Shown: positions 1 to 10,800 of the stretch, piece after piece
Numbering within the stretch: the stretch's first letter is position 1
Layout of the letters: every line of letters begins with the position of its first letter
Assembly (NCBI GenBank): GCA_035582835.1
Contig: JAYKAV010002927.1
Coordinates: 1 to 64,000, forward strand
Direction: 5' to 3'
Source: Phoebastria nigripes
Taxonomy: Eukaryota; Chordata; Aves; Procellariiformes; Diomedeidae
Length of the DNA: 64,000 bases
Translations under genes and position numbers: made by a program
Notes under the pieces: model-generated
Databases searched by the model: none
Told to the model about the DNA's origin: nothing
What the model saw: only the letters and a program-made list of their open reading frames with translations

Positions 1-830
1 TCTTTTCATACTAAATCCAAAACACAGCACTAGGAAGAAAATTAACTCTATCCCAGCCGAAACCAGGACACCCCAAAAGCCTAGGTTTGATTTTGTGATG
101 GAGGCACAAAAGTAAGAAAAAGGATTTCTAGATTTTAATTCCAAGTTTCTCACTAAATAGATGTTTTTGGATATAGTCAACCACATTTAAAAATCAGAAA
201 AGATGGAGATTTCATGTGTATTTGTATTTCACAATTACAGAATACTTACAATAATTCAATGTGAAATTCAGCTCTGTAAAGGGAAGCCATGCAGGTCATC
301 GAGCACCTCAAACTGCAGTTTTTCCTAATGTGTCTCTTCAAACGGATTGCAAATGGTACATATGACTTTGGACAAGAGTGAATTGCCATATGCCAAAGTT
401 GATATTGTAAAATTGCTTACTGAGATTCCTGTTTCACTGTTCTTACATGTTTCCGTACAGAAAGTATACGTCTCAGATAGACTTTGCTGCAATTTTGAGA
501 AGAGTCTACCAAAAAGCCTGACACAAAATAACATAAAAAATAAGATTGGAATTGATAATTCCAGCAGATATCCAAATACCAAATATGGACAAGAGTTCAT
601 AAGGTTAAATGATTACATTTTCTTTCCATTATTTGGGATAGCACTTACGGGTTCTTAACCTAATGCAATTACAGTGTGTGCAAGTAATTTTTTTCTAATA
701 AGTCATCCCCTTAATTTGTCTCCAGTAAAGTAGCAGCGCTAATATAAATGCTACATGATGAAGCGAATATGATTTTTCTCAGAGACATTTATTCATTTTG
801 AAATTTCTATTGTAGTATTTCTTTCAGCAA

Positions 831-842
831 GTGTGTGTGTGT
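831..842. repeat. (GT)6 microsatellite
   Basis: Six uninterrupted GT units. A short simple repeat with no associated gene. Confidence 0.8.
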
Positions 843-2620
843 GCCATTCTCTCCTGCGTACAATAGCAACACTGAAGTAAGAACTCATAGGATTTGAATA
901 GGAATATAAGATTATTAATAAGAATAGGATTTGCCTTGCAAAATCTGTTGCACGACCAAATGATGTTTTAATTTCTGTTTTGATTAAATAAAAAATTTGG
1001 TTTTGCTTTCACATTAGCTATTATTTCAATTGCAGATTTAACTGGTCAACACAACACTTAAAATCAGCTAACTCATTGGGCTGTCTGGCTGACCCTTGTT
1101 CAGCCTTAGATACCTTCAAGGCTAATCTCACTTAGGTTGCCACATTTTATCCATTGATACCAGAAATTCTATGACAAATGATACAATATTATATTTAATT
1201 CCTATATATCTTTCAACACCTGTCTGTTTCCATTATCTGAACTTCATCTTCATGCCCTAACATGACTGTGTGTGCATGTGTTCCTGTTTATTATCAAATG
1301 AGATAAAAGAAGGAAGCTCTAAAATGCTGAAATAAAAAAGTTTAAAGTTACATTAGACTGAGATTCGCTGTGGTTTAAGCATGTTAAATACATACTTGGG
1401 AGAAAGATCCTTAACTAAATACAAAGCCTGGCAGAAAAGCTGAAAGAATTTACATTACTGAAAGGGCACCAGATGCAAAAGGATTCCAAAGGGTTACTTC
1501 AAAACATATCTCGCTATGGGATAATCCAATTTCATATCTAAGAAAACAGTTTGTGCTATGGACCAAAAGCAATATCCTTCCCCTCTCACTGTGAAGACTA
1601 CATACCCTATAATTGTTCAGAAATAATTTAGTACTTTTGTCCTTGATACTCCCTCAGCTGATCAGAGTACAATCAAATGCATTGAGAACTAGTCCACAAA
1701 TGGTGCAAACACCTTTATATCAGAAACCAATCAGTCAGCATTAATGTAATTATTCTTCCCATCTATACAGATATTTAGTTATGGATGTTTACAGACATGT
1801 AGACTAAAATCTCAAGTTTATGTCAAATGACTTCATAATGTGGGTATCCAAGGAAAAACCTGAAGTTAATTAGGAGTAGGTATCACTTTTTCCTATGCAG
1901 CAATTTCATTAGAGTTTGCAATTTAGCAAATTAAAACATTTCCGATGCAGCTAAATAGGATCTTAGCTCTGACACTGTATTTTTGAAAGACCTAAGCAAA
2001 AAAGCTAAAAAAACCAAACCAAAACAAAAAAACCCCACACAACACCTCTTACACTATCTATGGGCCTTGATACTGTGCTTCACCAGCTACCCAACTTGTT
2101 TTCAGCAGTTCAGTATAACTCACAGGGATTTCAAATTAAATGTTAAATACAGTACCTGATGTGGAAGGCTAGTATTTTATACACAAAACCATCAAGCAAT
2201 ATGCTATCTCTTCTTGCACAGCATTTTGGAGAAATTACAATGCATTAGTAACGTGCAATCCAAAAGAAAAGTATAAAATTGATAGTCTAGAAAATATCCT
2301 GTGTAAAATATCAAACTATATTTGTAAAAAAGAAAAGTTTCCATATAAAACTATGTCCTATAAACTTCTAGATGAAGGTGAACCTTCACCTGAAGAAAAA
2401 CTGTTCTATCAATAATATGCTAGTGTTTGCTGCAGTCAAACAAGCACTTAGAAAGCAACCCTAGTTTACTGCCAATATAGCCCTGGGTTTTTTATTCTAA
2501 CATTTTATGAGGACGAAAACACCATTTGAATGTCAAAGCTTTTGATTTGGGGAAAGACTATCAAAGACTCTGGAAGCTAATACGTGTACAATTATTTTAA
2601 AATTTGATTATGCATGTCAG

Positions 2621-2637
2621 TGTGTTTGTGTGTGTGT
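2621..2637. repeat. Interrupted (TG)n microsatellite
   Basis: TG repeat with one TTT interruption, about 17 bp. Confidence 0.75.
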
Positions 2638-5600
2638 CTCCTTATTCACAAAATGTAGAATGTCTCTGTCCCTAAAATGTCCCACTGGTATCTCAGTTTT
2701 TTTCTCTCCATCATGATCTAAATTCTCCATAATACTGCAATGTGACTCAATAACTCCATCAACAAATGGAGATTATAATGGTCTGTTAGTATTATAATGG
2801 ATGGAAAGATGAAATAATTCATATTTTATGATATGCTTGAAGGTATGCAACTGAAAGGCCTTACAGAAAGTCAAAGTGTTCTTATTTCTCTAATCTGTAA
2901 ATAGGTAAAGAAAAAAACATGGCTAGGTTAATTCTTCTTTCATTGGAGAGCCAGAATATTCACATCAGCAAAGTTGCCAGAAGTTAACTTGCACTCTTGC
3001 TCAAAACATGCAAGGCCTAAACCCCCCATATATATTGTTTCCTTTGAAAGAATTACAAAAGCACTTAAGGAGTGCTATGCACGTAGACTTAAAAAAAGAA
3101 GACATCAAGACTAGCAGACTTTTCAGGTTTTGTAGTTTGGTTTTCCTTCACACTGCCAAGGACAGTGGAATGGAGTACCAGTTCACAGGTACTTTCCTGT
3201 AGCTAGCTGCCCCACATACTCAGTGAAATTTGTCTCCAAGGAACAATTAATTCCAAAGAGCCCATGATGTATACTGATGTGGATTTACCTCAAAGGAAAA
3301 CAATTTCCTGTACTGCTCTCTAGCTAACTGAAGAGTGGACAAGTGGGCAGATTTTATTCGAAATATGGGATAAACCTTGCTGCTATGGAGCATTTATTTT
3401 GGTACCTCTGCAAAACCATTCGTCACAGCAGGAGAGGTGCTAACCCCATTGTGTTAGAAAATAATTTGATTCATGGCACTTGATATGGAATCATCTCAAA
3501 GCGACAAATCAAGCTTTAGGCACTGCATCAAAAGCTGTAAGCGGTGAAAAATGTATTTGGAAGCATGGATTCCATCTTGCTGGGCAGTAATATGAAACAA
3601 GTCCCATATTAAGGATATGATATTTTAGGCGAGAGGGAAGTGTGTTAACTGAGTGACTCCATGCTTTTGACACCAGTCTTTCGACTTAGACCTCTTTATT
3701 TCAGCAGAGGCAGCTAAAAATCACCTCAAAATGAAGACTGAAGAAAGCTACGGTTATTGAAGTCAAAGGACAACACCACCTGCTCGCTGTGACTGAGATC
3801 TGCCATTAGCAGCTTCTCCTCTCTCCTTCAGACAATTCCTTCCAGACACCACCACTGACCTTCAATCCAGAATCAACTAACTAGTTCAATTATCCCAATC
3901 ATTTTAAGCTACTAATGCAATTATGGAAATTTTACTTCTTACTCCAGATCACAACTCAACGTACAAACACAAACTTTCTCTCAGGTTCTTCCACATCCCC
4001 ACTCGTTCCTTTCCAGAAGCTTCACAAGACTCTTCTAAAAGGAGCCGCTCTTTGCAGACCTTCTTTGACCACATAGCATGTTTCAACCCATACCTGGAAT
4101 CATTAGGCATGTTTTTCTTTGTCAGCAAGGTTCTTACGAGGAAGTAAAAAATATTTCTCTAAGATGATGATGGGCAGGGTAACATTTTTTGTCTCACAGT
4201 TGCATCAGTTCTATTAAGTTGCTTGCTGAAATAGATGTCTTACAATTTTAGTAGCTACATGCTATACAGTTTGTTCCTCCATACAGAGGGAAGATCTAAA
4301 TGTTTGCTCTGCAGACATTTGGAACTTGTAATGGACATGATGATTAATTTAAAACTGTTATCTGGGGTCGTTATTCTACAAGAGACTTTATACAGGCATA
4401 TTCAGCAGCCATATATATTCAATCGTACCTTCATGGATCTCTTTGAAATCTATTCAATTAATATGAACATGCAAAGCTGAACTGATCCTGGAAAATGCTA
4501 CTGAATGCTTGTGTCAACAGGAGCTTGTTCACGGACCCACAACATTCAGAAATGTATTTGTTGCTAAGTTAACCTCACAATCAGCAACCAGTTAAGGAGA
4601 AAGAAATGGAACCAATATTATCTCTGTGGACTATCCAGTTCCTCTGGAGAAAAGAAAAATACAAAGGTAGTAAAAAGTGGCTCCATGTTTGAAGTAAAAT
4701 ATTAAGCTAAACGTCCTTTGCAATGGAACAATTTACTATCATTTTGTTCTTCTCCTTAAATTTTCCATACCAAAGCTCTGCTTCAACTTGCTAGAAATTA
4801 ATTTCTCCTTAAAATACCTGATCTAACCTTACAGAGCAGTTACCACAGACAAGGGTTCTTGGGATTCAATAGTTCTTGAAGGCAAAACTCAGCTGACTCC
4901 ATGCATCATTTTCTTGACGATGAGGGTACACATGATGCCTTGTCCTCAAGAATAGGACCATTTTCTGGACAGCCAAAACACTACGACAGACTCAGTGCTA
5001 AACACGGATTCATTGATCTGGATTCAGGTGATAAACCCATTTCAACATCTAAGTTAAGCACTTGGTTTAGACTCTAATAGATTCTTTCATATTCTGCCTT
5101 CTTTGATCCCAAGTATCCTCTAGCTACTAACCTTGAAGGTAGCACATAGATTAAATTCAGAATGATATACTTAAATAAGTTGCTGTTAGCAACGTGTTAT
5201 TGTGTGACACTTGAGTCTACGAATTCTTTCAGTTGTCAATGACAGCTCAGTGATAAACTTCCCTCTCAGCCATAACATCCCCCTGATGCACCTTATTTTC
5301 CCATTTGCTTTTATGTTTAACAAAATGTCACACAGATACAAACAAATAGGAATATATTGCATCAAATATTACTCACACTAGCATTTTCTTAACAGACAAT
5401 GACACAGACGAGATATATTTGTTTCTTTGGAAAATACAAGAAAATCTCAATGAACCGTCTTGTTCGTCTTCAAGCTTAGACCCCTAGAACAGACTGCATA
5501 CTGAGATTCCTTCTCTCCCCGTATTTCCAGCTCTAAAATAATGTATACATTAATCTTCTAAAAGTTTTTTAAATCCATTTTGACTTTCTTTCATTTTAAG

Positions 5601-6057
5601 CAGTTGTTTTCCTCCAGTAACACCCTTCTGATCAGAAAGGTTAAAGAATCAGGAGGCTTTTTTAAAGCTGGTATCGAGGACTTCACAGAAAGCATGCAAG
5701 AGCCCTATTAATTAAGGTAACTGCTGCAGAAAAGTGTGTTATGCTGCCTCAGCATCATCTAGCTGACCCAAAAAAAGTTGTTTGTTAAGCCATCTAAGCT
5801 CCATGTAAATTATAACAAAAAAAAGACTAAGCTGAATCACATTTAAGACACAAGTTTAAGCATATTTTTCTTGCCTCTGAAAAAGAAGTGGAAGAAAAAA
5901 AGGATATACAGTCTTGGGAGTAAAGAGCATAATATCAATATTCAGTAGCTCATAACACAGACACACGTAACACACATAGTCAGTACTGTGTGAAGCACTG
6001 CAACGAAGGTGCGGAAATCCTAGTTCTTTACTGTTAAGAATAACGCCAGGGATTCTT

Positions 6058-6086
6058 AAAAAAAAAAGAAAGAAAAAAGAAAAAAG
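6058..6086. repeat. A-rich / (GAAA) tract
   Basis: Adenine tract broken by single guanines at irregular spacing. It is purely purine on the + strand. Confidence 0.75.
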
Positions 6087-6346
6087 CAGTAAGATCATTC
6101 TCTGCCAGCAAAACCAAGAAACATCAATAATCAAGACATGTACCTAGTTCAGGGTACAATAAATATCTTCTTTGAACAAATCTGTCAAGCCCGCATCAGA
6201 GATTTTTATGTAGCATAGAACAAATACTATATGCACACAAATGATTTCTTTCAACAGGCTATTTATTAAAGTGGGTCAATAATCCCATTTATTGCTTACT
6301 GTTCCTCAACCTCTCTAAAGAATTTAAGTGGTCGTCTTAGTGTTCA

Positions 6347-6362
6347 ACACACACACGCACAC
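6347..6362. repeat. (AC)n microsatellite
   Basis: AC repeat with one G substitution, about 16 bp. Confidence 0.75.
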
Positions 6363-8440
6363 CAGATACCTACAAGCACAGGAGAAAAAAATCCAGATTC
6401 CCTGATAACTCAATTGCCTTAAACAGGAGTTTTCTTTCTCTGTGCTATGTTCGCATGTATGCACCCAGAAAAGGCTATCTTTTGGTAACAACACAGAATA
6501 AACAGGGATATACATGCCTCACTTCCAGATGAACCTTAAGGCTACTTAAGGAAGTCCGCTATGCTTCATTTGCCATGCTGTCCAGCCTATGAGATCAAAG
6601 TAATATCACACCTTCTCAAAGGTTTTCAGAATATGAGCCTATTTCAGCATGGTAAAATTTAGGTATTATAGAGGAAAGTACAACAGAAAAACTCCTAACA
6701 AAATAAAGCAACTTATAAATGAATCATTCAGCAGTATTCATACTCTGATACCTTCTCCCAGAGACAGCCTTCCCTCTGGAATACTGACAGACACACAATT
6801 TCATGAAAAGATAGAGCTTTACAATTTCAAACAGCTCTTATTAAAAGCACAAATAAAAGTAATAAACCTACATAATTTGTAATTTTAATGTCTCCAAAAC
6901 ACATCTGTATTTTAATCCAGCCATACTATTACTGCTATGAGATGGAGAAGCTATGAGAGGATACGAGCAGGAGGGATGTTTTCCAGTTGGTACTCCAATT
7001 ACTCAATAAGTATTCCAATATTGTATCTAAGACCTCTAACGTTCATCACAGAAACACAGGGTCAAACAGCAAGTTGAGGTTGCGGACCTAGAGAAGCCTT
7101 GTCCACGTTACTGCTGGCTAGTGCAGATCTACCTTTACCTCCTGCACCTCTTGCTACACACTGCTGCCCATCTCTTGTGCTAGTTCTGATCATCCGACCC
7201 TTTCCTAAGCCTTGTCAACACACTGGACTGGTAGAAAGGCTAGTATGGTCCCCTGGTCCTGATTTTTTTTTCACTAGCTTTAACTCAGTCATTACATCAG
7301 TACATAGAACAGCGTTGTAACGAACCCCATTACCCACGTTCTTCTCTCACTGGAAAAAAGTTAAAAGCAGTAACCACCTCTTAAACCAGCATTTAAATAC
7401 TAGAACTAGAAAAGTGACACTAAAGAGGTTTTACTCAAGAAGCAGCATAGGCAGGGTCCAAACTAGGTATTGGTTACTGGAAGCTCTCAGAATTGTAGGG
7501 AATCGTATACTCCAAAAAATAACAAAAATTGAGTATTCTACTTTTAAGTAAGCATACACACATGCAGAATCCAATTAAAAAGAAAAAGGGCTTTGCTTAA
7601 CACACAGGAAATAAGTGTATGAATCTGAAAATCAAACTCACACAAAAAAATGTTCATACCCCTAGAGTAATAAGAAATTATTTAACAAAAAGAAATGAAG
7701 TTAATGAATGGCCTGAAAGGACTGACAAGTTTTATTCATTTATTTGGCATCAATGCCCAAAGAGCAGCCAAAAGAGGTGGCTGGAAGAAGAGATACATAT
7801 GTTCTCTTTGACAATGGTTCCAGCCTATTAGCAGTACTGAAAACATACGCTGCTGCTCACTCATGCTTATCAAAACACTCTCCTTACACAGTTGCAGTCC
7901 TACGAAGGAAGAAATCCACACAGATCTGATTTTACATCAAAAGCCTAATTATGTGGGCAAAACTACTTTTGGCAAGTACTCTGGGCTTCCAGCACTTAAA
8001 GTACTGGAACAAACTGACAGCTTCAGAATTTGTTATTCCACTCAGAAATATATTACATCCTTCTTCAGTGATAAATAATTTGGTTTTGGTTGTTGAGGGT
8101 GGGGTAGGTCTTGGGCTTATGTGTCTTTTGGGGGGAGGAGGAGAGGATTTTTCTGTATTATTTCTCAAAGTATTCTGTTCATTGCCTATTCTGTCCACCA
8201 TGCTTCATATTACCTTTTTCTCTGTCCCCTCTCCAAGTTAAACTTGGTGATGCAATATCACACTTCCAATTTTTCTACCATTAAATTTATGGCTGAGTAC
8301 AGGTAAGGTGTGAGGACGCTGATTATCGGCTCCTCTCCACCACCACCTTTCTAGCAAATGTGTAACCAAACCAAAAACCACCCCTAGTCCTCTGAAGCTC
8401 TGTGGTAAACACTACTTCACAGTGCATTGTTCCCTTTACT

Positions 8441-8495
8441 ATATAGATGCATGTGTATGTGTATTTACATGTGTGTAGTAACCATGCATCTATAT
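8441..8495. repeat. Perfect 13-bp inverted repeat with 29-nt spacer
   Basis: The left arm ATATAGATGCATG (8441-8453) is exactly reverse-complementary to the right arm CATGCATCTATAT (8483-8495). The 29-nt spacer is TG-rich. As single-stranded DNA or RNA this would form a stem-loop, but the stem is much shorter than that of a normal microRNA precursor. No flanking gene gives it a role, and no terminal signature ties it to a known transposon. Confidence 0.75.
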
Positions 8496-10188
8496 GGCGA
8501 TTCAACTTGAATAATCTCACAGAGACAGGAATAAGCTCTTCTTCAAACATGTCTGTGCAATGTTGGTTGTCACTAGGGATGAAACCCCATACTTCCTGAG
8601 ATGAATAGCTTCTAAAGCTTCAGCTGTTGAAAGATTTGTGTATTCAATGGAAATTACAGGAAGGATATTTTGGGCTGGAAGCGGAGTGAAACATATCAAG
8701 CCCTACATAAGCCATGCAGATACAAGTCATATGGAGGTGCGAAATTTTAGTGCCTAGTCAAGATCTATAGTTTTCCAAATACAGCAGAAAATGTTTGAAC
8801 AGTAACAGCCAGACATCTGAAACAAATGGTGTTGGACAAAACCTCCCCTGACTGTAAATATTTGAACTATTTCTAGATAGGGAACATACTCATCTAATCA
8901 GTTTAGAAGTACAGATTCCAGTTGCTGCAGAATATGTAGGTCCCTCAGCAATCTGTGGTTTTAATCTTTTGAGTCGGATTTTGCCTTGAGTTCAACAGGA
9001 CTATTTGGAAGGAGAGTGGTGCTCAGCATGAGTAAAGGTAATAGTTAGGACAAAACCTTCATTTCACTGCTCAAGATGGAGAAGTTACTTTAACTGCATT
9101 AAAATCCATGGATGGCTGAATTATCATCCTATCTTCACAAAAAATATTATAATATACACAGCACACTGTTTTATCAGTACTTTGTTATTTATATGACATA
9201 ATAAAATTAAGCTAATGATTTGGTCTTTTTCCTAAAACAGCACAATATACCGAGTCAGAATTAAACCAGTGCTGTAGTCTAAGTATTGTGTAACTGAAAT
9301 GTTTTAACAGGATCTTGAACAAGATGCTTCTTAAAAAGTTGATGCGTCCTAGCTGAAATTTAAGGACATAACTACAGTCTGTGTCCTCTTTCAGCAGGTA
9401 GATGGAGATATACAATACTCCATCTTTTTGACTTGCTACTTTACACAAAGATTTAACATTTAAATGACTGCTGGTGCCCAGCCTCCAGGTAGCTAGATTT
9501 CAGTAAAGCATTAGGGCTGCTACTGTCAATGCAGTCACCATCATACAAAATGTATTACAGCATTATACCCTTAACAAGTTGTGCTGGAGCACACTCTCAT
9601 CCATTGAAACTGGAATTTTGGCTATTTGATGTTTCAGTAGAAACCAATATATAAATGTCTAGTTCCATGAAAAAATTTAAAGGATTTCAATTATTTGCTG
9701 TTAAAAACTGTGCTAGAAGGTGTCCAAACTACAAAGAGAAATATTACTATAAAATTAATATATGACACCCAAATCCATAATATACGCCTATATGAGACAG
9801 TCTAGCAGCACTTCATCAGCCGAAGAATTTGCATGTTCGAAATTGCTAAGGCAGGCAGAATGTAATGCCTGATGAGAGCTGACAGGCAAGGGATTAACAA
9901 GAATAGAGACAAGTAATTCCACCATAGGTTTTACCTGCAACTGACACACGTAGAAGTATTTAATGAATTACTCCAAAGAGAGGAGGAGAGTGACAGAGTC
10001 CTCCACCTGTCTCACATCAGCTCAGGCACTGTTTGATAGCTCTTGGCACCTGGTAGCATCCTGGATAAATCCTAGATGCAATTGCTGTATTACTCCCATT
10101 GAAGCAGGAATTAGTTTTAAGCAGGTGAAATGCAAACTGACTTTACAGTCCCTCACGGTGGGATCTTGATGTTGAATATGGATATAAA
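8496..10188. other. Non-coding stretch before the first LTR
   Basis: No gene is recognised. Short overlapping frames occur on both strands, none with a recognisable domain. The sequence is ordinary AT-rich DNA up to the LTR insertion point. Confidence 0.65.
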
Positions 10189-10193
10189 CGCAT
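10189..10193 (+). repeat. Left target-site duplication of first LTR (imperfect)
   Basis: CGCAT here and CCCAT at 10796-10800 flank the LTR and differ at one of five bases. The 5-bp reading rests on the second LTR copy, where a perfect 5-bp duplication is found at exactly the same LTR boundaries. Confidence 0.55.
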
Positions 10194-10376
10194 TGTGCTG
10201 GTTTTGGCTAGGATAGAGTTAATTTTCTTCATAGTAGCGAGTATGGGGCTGTGTTTTGGATTTGTGCTGGAAACAGTGTTTTCCTGATACAGGGATGTTT
10301 TAGTTATTGCTGAGCAGGGCTTACACAGAGTCAAGGCCTTTTCTGCTTCTCACCCCACCCCACTAGCGAGGAGGCT

Positions 10377-10389
10377 GGGGGGGGGGGGG
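10377..10389 (+). repeat. G13 homopolymer inside LTR copy 1
   Basis: Thirteen consecutive G. The matching place in LTR copy 2 (GGCTGGGGGTGC, about 59653) has only five G, so the run expanded in this copy or is an assembly error. Confidence 0.8.
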
Positions 10390-10460
10390 CACAAGAAGCT
10401 GGGAGGGGACACGGCCAGGACAGCTGACCCCAACTGACCAAAGGGATATTCCACACCATA

Positions 10461-10468
10461 TGACGTCA
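10461..10468 (+). promoter_or_regulatory. Consensus CRE/ATF site in LTR U3
   Basis: TGACGTCA is a perfect palindromic CREB/ATF binding site, ten bases upstream of the LTR TATA box. In LTR copy 2 the same position reads TGATGTCA, which fits loss of the central CpG by C-to-T change. Function is inferred from the motif and its position only. Confidence 0.55.
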
Positions 10469-10477
10469 TGATCAGCA

Positions 10478-10483
10478 TATAAA
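10478..10483 (+). promoter_or_regulatory. TATA box of LTR copy 1
   Basis: TATAAA within GCATATAAAGC, conserved at the same place in LTR copy 2. It marks the U3 promoter; transcription would start roughly 25-30 bases downstream. Confidence 0.65.
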
Positions 10484-10663
10484 GCTGGGGGAAGAAGAAG
10501 GAAGGGGGGACGTTCGGACTTACGGCATTTGTCTTCCCAAGTGACCGTTACGCGTGAGGGAGCCCTGCTTTCCTGGAGATGGCTGAACACCTGCCTGCCG
10601 ATGGGAAGTAGGGAATGAATTCCTTGTTTTGCTTTGCTTGTGTGTGCGGCTTTTGCTTTCCCT

Positions 10664-10669
10664 ATTAAA
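10664..10669 (+). terminator. Poly(A) signal of LTR copy 1
   Basis: ATTAAA, the common variant of AATAAA, in a context shared with LTR copy 2. It lies about 180 bases after the TATA box, which fits the R/U5 boundary of a retroviral LTR. Confidence 0.55.
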
Positions 10670-10800
10670 CTGTCTTTATCTCAACCCACGAGTTTTCTCA
10701 CTTTCAGTCTTCTGATTCTCTCCCCCATCCCACCAAGGGGGAATGAGCAAGTGGCTGGGTGGTGCTTAGTTGCCAGCTGGGGTTAAACCACGACACCCAT

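Larger units (their letters stand above)
1..8440. other. AT-rich non-coding stretch, no gene recognised
   Basis: I see no gene here. The open frames are all about 100 codons or shorter, overlap each other on both strands and resemble no protein family I know. The stretch holds short microsatellites (GT at 831, TG at 2621, AC at 6347) and A-rich tracts near 2006-2035 and 6058. A G-rich patch lies at about 8096-8145 (runs such as GGGGGGAGG). It could be intergenic or intronic; the sequence alone cannot decide. Confidence 0.7.
10194..10795 (+). mobile_element. Solo LTR of an avian endogenous retrovirus, copy 1
   Basis: A 602-bp long terminal repeat that starts TGTGCTGG and ends CCACGACA, giving the canonical TG...CA ends. 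In order it shows a U3 region, a CRE-like TGACGTCA (10461-10468), a TATA box TATAAA (10478-10483) and an ATTAAA poly(A) signal (10664-10669). A second copy at 59475-60052 aligns along nearly its whole length. No gag, pol or env sequence lies on either side, so this is a solo LTR, most simply left by recombination between the two LTRs of a provirus. It differs from copy 2 by a run of 13 G (10377-10389) and about 17 extra purine-rich bases after the TATA box. The 5-bp target duplication suggests the ERVL-like class; that assignment is an inference. The open frames inside it are not genes. Confidence 0.9.
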
